Shown here piece by piece: positions 1 through 5,806 of a stretch of DNA of 5,884 nt. Source of the DNA: Chloroflexota bacterium. GTDB lineage: Bacteria; Chloroflexota; Anaerolineae; Anaerolineales; Anaerolineaceae. Position numbers and translations under genes: made by a program. How positions within the stretch are numbered: position 1 is the first letter of the stretch; each line of letters starts with the position of its first letter. The notes beneath the pieces were generated by a model. It saw nothing but the letters and a program-made list of their open reading frames with translations. It made no database searches and was not told the origin of the DNA. The stretch is taken from positions 1-5,884 of the forward strand of contig JAJUJY010000225.1 of NCBI GenBank assembly GCA_029265085.1, given 5' to 3'.

Positions 1-59
1 GCCTGATTCTTGTGGCTGTGATCATGCCGGTTTTACGCCGGCAACTCAAATTGCGATAG
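1..59 (+). CDS. C-terminal end of an unidentified, probably membrane protein (partial)
   Basis: Only the last 18 complete codons are present, read from base 3 to a TAG at 57-59. The peptide is LILVAVIMPVLRRQLKLR: a hydrophobic run, then a strongly basic tail with no acidic residue. That pattern fits the end of a transmembrane helix whose C-terminus stays in the cytoplasm. The stop is 12 bases before the ATG of the small membrane protein at 72, on the same strand and with no terminator between, so the two are probably co-transcribed. The other two frames over this stretch are less convincing: one has an early TGA and the other runs through the next gene's Shine-Dalgarno. The family cannot be named from 18 residues. 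Confidence 0.5.
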   Translation, partial: LILVAVIMPVLRRQLKLR

Positions 60-71
60 CAGGAGGAAAAT

Positions 72-200
72 ATGGAATGGTATTGGTGGTTGTTAATTGC
101 AGTGGTTGTAATCGCAGGTGGTGCGATTAAACTAAAAGTTTTGGGGAAATGGCTGGCCAGGCGTAAAGAGAAAGAAGCGCAGCTTATCGACGAAGAATGA
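72..200 (+). CDS. 42-residue single-span membrane protein
   Basis: This small gene starts at an ATG preceded by a near-perfect Shine-Dalgarno, AGGAGG at 61-66, five bases upstream. It ends at TGA 198-200. The protein opens with an aromatic stretch (MEWYWW) and one predicted transmembrane helix at about residues 5-19. It continues with a basic segment (K20, K22, K26, R30, R31, K32) and an acidic tail ending IDEE. By the positive-inside rule the C-terminus should be cytoplasmic. It lies 12 bases after the stop of the preceding gene and 10 bases before a long hairpin, so it is probably the last gene of its operon. I do not recognise a family. Such proteins often act as small subunits or modulators of a neighbouring membrane complex, but nothing here identifies the partner. 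The strong ribosome-binding site and amphipathic composition argue that it is a real gene. Confidence 0.7.
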   Translation: MEWYWWLLIAVVVIAGGAIKLKVLGKWLARRKEKEAQLIDEE

Positions 201-209
201 CGGGTAACT

Positions 210-244
210 AACTCCGGACATTCTATTGAGGAATGTCCGGAGTT
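210..244. terminator. Perfect 14-bp hairpin between convergent genes
   Basis: AACTCCGGACATTC at 210-223 pairs without mismatch with GAATGTCCGGAGTT at 231-244 around a 7-base loop (TATTGAG). It lies 9 bases after the stop of the 42-residue protein and 24 bases from the stop of the convergent antiporter gene, which is where a bidirectional terminator belongs. Neither side has a good T-tract: GATTTCC follows on the plus strand and AGTTACCC on the minus strand. It may therefore terminate weakly, protect both mRNA 3' ends, or act with a factor. The position and the long stem are directly visible; the termination role is inferred. Confidence 0.6.
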
Positions 245-268
245 GATTTCCGATATTCGGCTAGCGAG

Positions 269-1570
269 TTAATTGGTTTCGTTGACTATGATCGGTTCTG
301 GGTATATTGGCGCATTTTTGCGCTGGGCTGCTTTTTCTAGAATGGGTAAGGTGATTAAGTTGGTCACCAGTGCGGTGACTACCGTAAGGGTAAAGGTGAC
401 TGGAGTAATGATTTTATACTCAAGGCCAAGCAAACCAACCACCAGGACTAATAAGCCTCGAGTATTGAATAATGCTCCCATGGTTAGTGTTTCGCCCCAG
501 GAGAAGCCAAATAATTTGGTGGGTATGGCTGCCAGGAATTTGCTAAAGATCGCTGCGGCTAAAAACACCATTAAGATGGGCAATGTTTCAACACGGATTA
601 ATTTCAGGTCGGTTGAGAATCCAGCCAAGGCAAAAAATACGGGTAAGAAAAACACCATCGCTACATCTTTGATCCGTTGAGCAACTGCCTGGCGAAACTT
701 TGCATCATCGGGCAATAAAAATCCCCAGATAAATCCCCCGGTTAAGGCGTGGATTCCCAGCAGGTGAGCTATTAATGCGTACAATGCCAATCCGGCAAAT
801 AAGATTGCAATGGTATTCGGGCTGATTGGATCGATTCCTGTTTTTTGGGTTAACCAATATCCAAGCAGCGGTTTGATCAGCAAAACGGATATCAATGAAA
901 ATGCAACAATCAAACCCAGACGGACCCAAAAGGATTGGATTGGTTGGCCGCTAGCGATTGTGCTGGCAAAAGATATATAGGTAAACATAAATATCGAAAT
1001 TAATCCAGCACAAGCCACTGCTAATGAGCCTAACGGTGTATTTAATTCACCGCGTTCCATCAAGATATGCGCCATGACCGGAAACGCAGTTACAGCCAAA
1101 ATCGCGCCAATAAACAATCCCAGCGGCAGCAATTCCACTGCGTTTGGCCCGGCAAAATCGGGTGTGAATAGCAGCGGAGCAATCAGAAATCCCACCAAAG
1201 CAGGGATACCTACGGCAAGAATGGAGAGCAGTGCGGATTGATGGACTCGACCTTTCAGCTGCTTGGCATCGTATTCAACTCCGGCCAGGAACATAAAAAG
1301 CACCAAACCAATCGTAGCAATAGCGCTTAACGTTGGGCGGACGGCTAGCGGAGCAATCCATTGCGAGAGGTTCGCCCCAAGCAGCGTTGGACCCAAAAGG
1401 ATTCCTGCCAGGATTTCTCCCACTACTCTGGGCTGGCCAAATTTCGTGATTAAATTGCCTAAAACACGTGCCAGAATAATGATCAGGAATATATCAAATA
1501 AAATGTATGCGGTTAAACCAGCCCCACTTAAAGACTGCGGAGGCGGGTTATTCACGAATTGATCCAACAT
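269..1570 (-). CDS. CPA2-type cation/proton antiporter paralogue lacking the Asp-Asp ion-binding pair
   Basis: The product is a 433-residue polytopic membrane protein of the sodium/hydrogen exchanger fold (CPA2 branch), expected to exchange Na+ or K+ for protons across the inner membrane. Family landmarks run in order: GQPRVVGEILAGILLGP (45-61), LFMFLAGVE (91-99), AVTAFPVMAHIL (159-170), GIHALTGGFIWG (272-283), FFLPVFFALAGF (307-318) and FNTRGLLVLVVG (368-379), with about 12 hydrophobic segments. There is no TrkA-N, TrkA-C or Usp domain; the protein ends in a short hydrophilic tail. The start is the ATG at 1570, because GGAGGG lies five bases upstream. A TTG eight codons earlier has no such site. 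The odd point is that residues I191-S192 stand where the upstream paralogue has D176-D177, the pair that binds the cation and proton in this family. K344, aligned with K331 of the paralogue, is kept. This protein may thus be a non-catalytic or regulatory partner, or use another mechanism. It is the last gene of a leftward three-gene operon. The fold is secure; the activity is not. Confidence 0.9.
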   Translation of the reverse strand: MLDQFVNNPPPQSLSGAGLTAYILFDIFLIIILARVLGNLITKFGQPRVVGEILAGILLGPTLLGANLSQWIAPLAVRPTLSAIATIGLVLFMFLAGVEYDAKQLKGRVHQSALLSILAVGIPALVGFLIAPLLFTPDFAGPNAVELLPLGLFIGAILAVTAFPVMAHILMERGELNTPLGSLAVACAGLISIFMFTYISFASTIASGQPIQSFWVRLGLIVAFSLISVLLIKPLLGYWLTQKTGIDPISPNTIAILFAGLALYALIAHLLGIHALTGGFIWGFLLPDDAKFRQAVAQRIKDVAMVFFLPVFFALAGFSTDLKLIRVETLPILMVFLAAAIFSKFLAAIPTKLFGFSWGETLTMGALFNTRGLLVLVVGLLGLEYKIITPVTFTLTVVTALVTNLITLPILEKAAQRKNAPIYPEPIIVNETN

Positions 1571-1575
1571 GGATA

Positions 1576-1581
1576 CCCTCC
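1576..1581 (-). promoter_or_regulatory. Shine-Dalgarno fixing the start of the second antiporter
   Basis: On the minus strand GGAGGG occupies 1581-1576, with a five-base spacer to the ATG at 1570-1568. This favours that ATG over the in-frame TTG at 1594, and leaves 27 bases between the stop of the upstream antiporter (1598) and this start. Confidence 0.7.
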
Positions 1582-1597
1582 ATAAAAAAGGCAAATT

Positions 1598-2974
1598 TTA
1601 ACCAGGAGGATTGGCGGGTGCAGTGACTGTTACCTGGCCAGTTTGATTTTGAATTACTTCATCTTCAACCAGGACGCCTCCGATAAGGCTGTCTTGTGGA
1701 ATTGTTTTTTCCAGGTTGGGATCAACGGGGACAGCGGTGTACGGTTTGGGAACCACTCGGGAAAAATAAATCCATTCCAACAAAGGGGCTGTCATAAAGG
1801 TTGTGATCAATGCCATTAATACCATCATGGTGAATAACGCAGGGGATAAAACCCCCAATTCTAAACCAATATTTAATAAGACCAATTCCATCAGGCCGCG
1901 CGTATTCATCAAGACCCCAATTGCACTGGATTCGCGCCAATTCATACCACTCCAGCGGGCGGCGATGGAAGATCCGCCAAACTTACCAAGAATCGCAACC
2001 AAAACAATAAGTAATGTAAAGAACCACATTTCTACATTGTTAACCAGGCCAATACTGGCCCTCAGCCCGGTGAAGGCAAAAAAGATTGGTAACAAGAGAA
2101 CTACAGCCAGATCATTGAGCCGTTCGGCAATTCCATGGACAAACATATTGCTTTTTGGCATAATGGCACCCGCCAGAAATGCCCCAAATAAGGCATGAAT
2201 TCCTAACCATTCTGTTACCCATGCGGAAGCCAGGACAAAGAGCAGCAGGATAGCCAAAACATTATGGGTAATGTGACCTTTTTGTTTTGTATATTTGTTT
2301 AAGCGCTCTAAAAACCAACGGGCTGGAAAGAACATAACAAATAAATACACCCCGATGCCAATAATGGTTGCCCATAAGGGCATTGTCACTTCTGCTGCCC
2401 GTACTAAAACGACCACCACGGCCAGGATCATCCAGCCGGTCACATCGTCCACTGCTGCGGTGGTAATTGCAATCACGCCCAGGTTTGTGCGCAGCATTTT
2501 TCGCTCAGTTAAAATCCGGGCTAGTACAGGGAAAGCTGTGATGGACATTGCAGTTCCCATGAATAAGGCAAAATGGGTAAATGATACGCCTTCATGGGAA
2601 AGACGGGGATAAAGAAACAGGGAAAGCAACGCCCCTAATAAAAATGGGGCAACAATGCTTGCATGACTTACAACGACAGCAGCGTGCGTTCTACCGCGCA
2701 AGAGCTTGGGGTCAAGTTCTAACCCGACCAAAAACATAAAGAGCAGTAAGCCAAACTGGCTTAATGCATTCAAAAACCCTAAACTTTCCGGAGGAAATAA
2801 TGCGGCGCTGGCATCAGGCGCAACCCAGCCCAACAAGGATGGTCCTAAAAGTATTCCGGCAACCATCTCTCCCATAACTTGGGGTTGATGTAATTTGCGG
2901 AATAGATACCCTACAATGCGGGCAGCAACCAGAATCACTCCGACCTGAACTAAAAGCAGTAGTAAATTCACCAT
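1598..2974 (-). CDS. CPA2-family cation/proton antiporter with intact Asp-Asp motif
   Basis: The product is a 458-residue inner-membrane antiporter of the CPA2 (KefB/NapA-like) group, predicted to exchange a monovalent cation (Na+ or K+) for protons in pH or ion homeostasis. Landmarks in order are QPQVMGEMVAGILLGPSLLG (30-49), LLLFMFLVGLELD (76-88), SITAFPVLARIL (144-155), the ion-binding aspartates D176-D177 in AAVDDVTGW, GIHALFGAFLAG (258-269), LLPIFFAFTGLR (294-305), K331 in a late helix, and MNTRGLMELVLLNIG (356-370). About 12-13 hydrophobic segments precede a hydrophilic tail of roughly 55 residues, Pro/Val-rich and partly acidic. No RCK or Usp regulatory domain is present. The ATG overlaps the stop of the preceding gene by one base (TAATG on the minus strand), with AGGAG at 2989-2985 ten bases upstream, so translation of the two is probably coupled. 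A divergent paralogue follows 27 bases later. The substrate ion cannot be read from the sequence. Confidence 0.95.
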   Translation of the reverse strand: MVNLLLLLVQVGVILVAARIVGYLFRKLHQPQVMGEMVAGILLGPSLLGWVAPDASAALFPPESLGFLNALSQFGLLLFMFLVGLELDPKLLRGRTHAAVVVSHASIVAPFLLGALLSLFLYPRLSHEGVSFTHFALFMGTAMSITAFPVLARILTERKMLRTNLGVIAITTAAVDDVTGWMILAVVVVLVRAAEVTMPLWATIIGIGVYLFVMFFPARWFLERLNKYTKQKGHITHNVLAILLLFVLASAWVTEWLGIHALFGAFLAGAIMPKSNMFVHGIAERLNDLAVVLLLPIFFAFTGLRASIGLVNNVEMWFFTLLIVLVAILGKFGGSSIAARWSGMNWRESSAIGVLMNTRGLMELVLLNIGLELGVLSPALFTMMVLMALITTFMTAPLLEWIYFSRVVPKPYTAVPVDPNLEKTIPQDSLIGGVLVEDEVIQNQTGQVTVTAPANPPG

Positions 2975-3402
2975 TAATGAAGATCTCCTGTGAATGTGGT
3001 TGTTTGCGGCTGGTGGATATACTCAACATCTATCGGGGTTTCACACCCAGCTAATTGGATTTTTCCTGACAGGTGATAGGGTTTGGATTTCGTTTCCAGT
3101 GTTAATTTCATGGAAGTAGATCCTTCGGCGTGGATTTCATTGTTGGAAAACCTGGCGGGCAATTCAAGCCCTTGTTTCCCGCCAATAAGGATATCCAGAT
3201 ACAAACCAGATTGGGAAATATCCATGCGAGCCGGTTTTTCCCATTGGTTTGATGTACTGCATTTGATCAGAGAATTGCCATTTAATTCCCATTGGCCATG
3301 AATATCCGGGGGAGGGGTTAACCTTTCTCCAAGATGAAGAATTCCAAAAATAATTGCGATTGAGATCACGACCAGTACAAAATACTGTAAAAAGAATTTC
3401 AT
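2974..3402 (-). CDS. Membrane-anchored extracytoplasmic protein, first gene of the antiporter operon
   Basis: This is a 142-residue protein of no family I recognise. Residues 1-24 carry a basic start (MK) and a long hydrophobic helix (FFLQYFVLVVISIAIIFGIL), best read as a signal anchor: no convincing signal-peptidase site or lipobox follows. The remaining 115 or so residues are hydrophilic with alternating polar and hydrophobic positions, suggesting a small beta-rich domain outside the membrane. It begins with PPPDIHGQWEL (30-40), a 'GxW' opening seen in various small beta-barrel domains. Two cysteines, C48 and C120, could form a disulfide outside the cell membrane. The start ATG has a modest AGGT six bases upstream. 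The TAA stop overlaps the ATG of the antiporter gene, so the two products are probably made together, which hints at a physical or functional partnership. A role as an accessory or sensing subunit is an inference only. Confidence 0.85.
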   Translation of the reverse strand: MKFFLQYFVLVVISIAIIFGILHLGERLTPPPDIHGQWELNGNSLIKCSTSNQWEKPARMDISQSGLYLDILIGGKQGLELPARFSNNEIHAEGSTSMKLTLETKSKPYHLSGKIQLAGCETPIDVEYIHQPQTTTFTGDLH

Positions 3403-3472
3403 AAAATTACCTGTCCATTAAATCTTCAGTAAAAGGGTAGATTTCAGGCTAAAAATACGATAATTTTGATAC

Positions 3473-3478
3473 ATTATA
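3473..3478 (-). promoter_or_regulatory. Consensus -10 box of the leftward antiporter operon
   Basis: The minus strand reads TATAAT exactly at 3478-3473, about 70 bases upstream of the first start codon at 3402. That gives an untranslated leader of roughly 60 bases. No good -35 hexamer lies 16-18 bases further upstream (ATCCTT at 17), and the extended -10 is only half matched, so an activator or a different sigma factor may be involved. The leader is AT-rich, and I see no stable fold resembling a known sodium-responsive riboswitch. Confidence 0.45.
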
Positions 3479-3603
3479 GCTAAATAATGCCCGTAAAGGA
3501 TGATTTTCTAATGAGTTCCCAATGATTATCCAAGCGGATTATTTTTTTTGACAGACTGATTGGGATTTTGAGTTTTAGGTTTGTTCCAACTCACAAAAGT
3601 GAA

Positions 3604-3633
3604 ATGACGTTCTTGAGCCGCATATGATAAAAT
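3604..3633 (+). promoter_or_regulatory. Possible promoter of the beta-helix protein gene
   Basis: ATGACG at 3604-3609 (four of six -35 positions) is followed after 18 bases by TAAAAT at 3628-3633 (five of six -10 positions). It lies about 70 bases before the ATG at 3704. An overlapping TATGAT at 3623-3628 is an alternative -10. A perfect TTGACA further upstream at 3548-3553 lacks a -10 at proper spacing. The whole 3403-3700 interval between the divergent genes is AT-rich and holds no plausible gene. Assignment is by consensus matching only. Confidence 0.35.
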
Positions 3634-3703
3634 TTGTTTACTAAGTTGATAATAAATTGGTCATAGCAGCTTTATCGGCAGCCCCATAATGTTCTGAAAA
3701 TTG

Positions 3704-5242
3704 ATGGTAAAAATAATAATAAATATTTCGCGACTTTTCATATTATTAAGTGTCATCGTAACTGTATCCACCTGTTCATCCCCAACTCTTCAAGCCCCTG
3801 TTATCCCAGTTTCTGGCGACTTTGCACCGACCAATACTTCCGAGGTATTCCTCACGCCAACGTTGGAGGATATACCTTCTGTTAATGAAACCCCAACCCC
3901 AGAAATTGTTGACACAAGCTTAACCTCACAACCTCCGGATGAGATTCCCCAAGTGGGAGTGACTGCTGAAGCTCAGCCTACCCCGCCAAAAATCCTTTTT
4001 TTACCCTTGATTTTACGAGCTGCGCAAACGTACTCCTGTCCATGTTATTTTGTGGATAGCATTTTGGGATCTGATACCAATTCCGGAACTGAAGTAAATA
4101 AACCCTGGAAAACTTTAAGTAAATTAAGCACAACAAGTTTTGTGCCTGGAACAACGATTTACTTGAAGCGTGGTTCGGTGTGGAGCGGGACAATTACGAT
4201 ATCGGTATCAGGCCAATCTGGTAAGCCAATCCTGTTCACTTCCTACGGAGATGGACCAGCCCCAAAAATCAATAATCTATCCACTTCGCCATATCCCAGC
4301 CGGGCAATTTTGATCCGGGGAGATTGGATTATTATTGACGGCCTGCATATTGAAGGGGCAAAGACGGGAATCGAAGTGACCCGAGGTGCAGATCATAATA
4401 TCGTTCAGAACAATGAAATCAATTCGGTGGGCATTGGGATTGAACTATCCGGACAATATAATCATGCAACCAGGAACTATGTTCATGATTTGCACATGGT
4501 AGTAAACACTGTTGGGGGGAGTGATGATTATGGTGCGCTTGGTGTGGATATCTTAAATTCATATAACGAAGTATCGTCTAACCGATTTTATAACTGTGAA
4601 GCTCCCAGTTATGATTTTGGCGTGGATGGAGGCGCGGTCGAAATTTATCAGATGGGTGATTACACCAACGTCCATCATAATTGGTCGATGAATTCCGAAG
4701 GATTCATGGAAGTTAGCAGCAACGGTTCTGGGTCCGCGAAAAATGTCACCATTGCCTATAACGTGATAATCAATTCCACCGGATTGAATGTGATCCATGT
4801 TGGTGATGATGCAGCAACGCAAATAGCCAACTTCCGCGTAGAAAATAATACTTTTGTGGATCTACGAACGCATGATCCGCTGCAAGGAAATGTGATCTGG
4901 TTTGGCGGTACTCCAGTCGCCGGAACTTATATTTTTAGAAACAATATTATTTACTTAAAAGATTATTGGTGGGTATCGCGAACTTCTGGAGCGTTTATCC
5001 ATGAGAATAATTTGTATTACTTTACCAATTCCTCGACGAAACTAGGATTTAGTGTGGGGCAGGGAGAATTTTTTGCTGATCCTCTATTTGTGAATTTGGG
5101 AGACATGGATTTTCATTTAACTTCTTCCAGCCCTGCCATTGATCGAGGTCTATATTTGGGATATTCGCAAGATTTTGACCGGCAAATTGTGCCCTATCAG
5201 AATGTTCCGGATATTGGTGCATACGAATATCAGGGCAACTAG
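3704..5242 (+). CDS. Exported right-handed parallel beta-helix protein with choice-of-anchor-Q-like C-terminus
   Basis: The product is a 512-residue surface or secreted protein. Residues 1-24 form a signal peptide (K3, R10, hydrophobic LFILLSVIVTV) ending VSTC at 21-24. C24 could be lipidated, although Thr just before the Cys is unusual for a lipobox. A Pro/Thr-rich spacer (about 25-95, with TPT and PTP repeats) ends in FLPLILR (99-105). Residues 115-139 have the beta-helix entry pattern Y-F-V-D, G-S-D, S-G-T, P-W-K-T-L. Residues 150-440 carry degenerate N/G-rich beta-helix rungs such as GADHNIVQNNEIN and SYNEVSSNRFYN. The end (FADPLFVNLGDMDF, SSPAIDRG, DIGAYEY) matches the conserved tail of choice-of-anchor-Q proteins. 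Such folds bind or cleave polysaccharides, but no lyase catalytic set can be assigned. The ATG at 3704 is preferred over the TTG one codon earlier; there is no clear Shine-Dalgarno. It is transcribed divergently from the antiporter operon, apparently as a single gene. Confidence 0.9.
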   Translation: MVKIIINISRLFILLSVIVTVSTCSSPTLQAPVIPVSGDFAPTNTSEVFLTPTLEDIPSVNETPTPEIVDTSLTSQPPDEIPQVGVTAEAQPTPPKILFLPLILRAAQTYSCPCYFVDSILGSDTNSGTEVNKPWKTLSKLSTTSFVPGTTIYLKRGSVWSGTITISVSGQSGKPILFTSYGDGPAPKINNLSTSPYPSRAILIRGDWIIIDGLHIEGAKTGIEVTRGADHNIVQNNEINSVGIGIELSGQYNHATRNYVHDLHMVVNTVGGSDDYGALGVDILNSYNEVSSNRFYNCEAPSYDFGVDGGAVEIYQMGDYTNVHHNWSMNSEGFMEVSSNGSGSAKNVTIAYNVIINSTGLNVIHVGDDAATQIANFRVENNTFVDLRTHDPLQGNVIWFGGTPVAGTYIFRNNIIYLKDYWWVSRTSGAFIHENNLYYFTNSSTKLGFSVGQGEFFADPLFVNLGDMDFHLTSSSPAIDRGLYLGYSQDFDRQIVPYQNVPDIGAYEYQGN

Positions 5243-5266
5243 GCTTTATTCGAGTCAAGATCAGAG

Positions 5267-5297
5267 ATCAAGGGAATGAGGGAGTTGATTATTTTTT
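5267..5297 (+). terminator. Weak candidate terminator after the beta-helix gene
   Basis: ATCAA at 5267-5271 can pair with TTGAT at 5285-5289 across a 13-base purine-rich loop. TATTTTTT follows at once (5290-5297). It lies 25 bases after the TAG stop. The stem is only five AT-rich pairs, so this is a weak call based mainly on the T-run and position. Nothing else is recognisable between 5243 and about 5320. Confidence 0.25.
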
Positions 5298-5334
5298 AAT
5301 ACCCCATTTCAGGAATTGACTTTGTGTATCCTGG

Positions 5335-5753
5335 ATGGTGCGTTCTTTCTAAGGAAACCATTAAACAGCTTCCTCAGTAATCGAAAAATTGCCTGGTTGG
5401 AATATCTTGTGCTGTTTTCAGCGGGGCGTTGGCAGTGATACTGCACCAGTCTTTACGGATGCCGCTCAAATTACCGGATCGGCATGAAATTGAGTGGGTG
5501 GCGTTGTTGATTTTGGGCCGGGCGATCTCGCGTTCAAAAGTCGCTGGCGGTATAACCGGCGCCGGGGCGGTGACATTCTCGCTGCTGCCCTGGTTTGTTT
5601 GTGGATTTGGTCTTATGGAAGATACCCTCACTGTCTGGAAAGGTCTGGTTCCTGGCCATTTGGGGTGGATTTGCTCATGCTGCCAAACCGTTAGGTGGTG
5701 TGTTTGGCGGAATGATTGCCTGGGGCATCAAAAAAATTCGGAAAACCATCTAA
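5335..5753 (+). pseudogene. Frameshifted gene for a small polytopic membrane protein
   Basis: No single frame is open across this stretch, but convincing membrane-protein text moves between frames. One segment (to about 5426) reads NRKIAWLEYLVLFSAG. The next frame (about 5427-5599) reads ALAVILHQSLRMPLKLP, then EIEWVALLILGRAISR and GAGAVTFSLLPWFV. The last (5601-5753) reads VDLVLWKIP, GKVWFLAIWGGFAHAAKPL and GGMIAWGIKKIRKTI, then TAA. One extra G in GGGG (5423-5426) and one T fewer in TTT (5598-5600) join these exactly. One extra T at 5346-5348 would add an ATG start at 5335, giving 139 residues with about four hydrophobic segments. The N-terminal start is uncertain, since no good Shine-Dalgarno precedes it. 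The LP-x-x-H-E-x-E-W-x-ALL-x-LGR and HAAKPL strings recall small transporter-like membrane proteins such as ECF substrate-binding components, but I cannot name the family. Because the text is so well preserved, inactivation is either recent or a sequencing artefact. Confidence 0.6.
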
Positions 5754-5762
5754 TCGTGAATC

Positions 5763-5804
5763 AATTGCCGAGACTGTTATCCCTCTAACAGCCCCGGCAA
5801 TTTT
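5763..5804. terminator. Hairpin terminator shared by convergent genes
   Basis: AATTGCCG at 5763-5770 pairs with CGGCAATT at 5795-5802. An inner stem, CTGTTA (5774-5779) with TAACAG (5786-5791), closes on a 6-base loop, and a small AGA/CCC internal loop separates the two stems. On the plus strand TTTTCATTATTT follows, a usable U-tract, 10 bases after the pseudogene stop. On the minus strand it begins four bases after the stop of the FtsZ-like gene, but its T-tract is poor there. It probably serves both directions. Confidence 0.65.
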
Positions 5805-5806
5805 CA

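Noticed and set aside
273..680. Open frames on the plus strand inside the antiporter genes (also 1263-1562, 1803-2198, 2295-2612)
   Set aside because: They are antisense to clear antiporter coding sequence, rich in Lys/Asn/Thr/Pro as expected for shadows of membrane proteins, and lack ribosome-binding sites.
1571..1594. TTG start at 1594 adding eight residues to the second antiporter
   Set aside because: The ATG at 1570 has GGAGGG five bases upstream, while the TTG lies only a few bases after the previous stop and has no comparable site.
3403..3472. Possible sodium- or ion-responsive riboswitch in the antiporter operon leader
   Set aside because: The leader is short and AT-rich with no stable multi-stem fold or conserved motif that I can recognise.
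3548..3553. Perfect TTGACA -35 hexamer upstream of the beta-helix gene
   Set aside because: No acceptable -10 lies 16-19 bases downstream (AGTTTT, GTTTTA), so it was not called as a promoter.
5374..5631. 85-residue minus-strand open frame
   Set aside because: It is the antisense shadow of the frameshifted membrane-protein gene and has no ribosome-binding site or recognisable domain.
5429..5788. 119-residue plus-strand open frame as an intact gene
   Set aside because: Only its first part (to about 5599) reads like a membrane protein. The rest is Cys/Trp/His-rich out-of-frame text, and the sensible continuation is in another frame, so it is described as part of a pseudogene.
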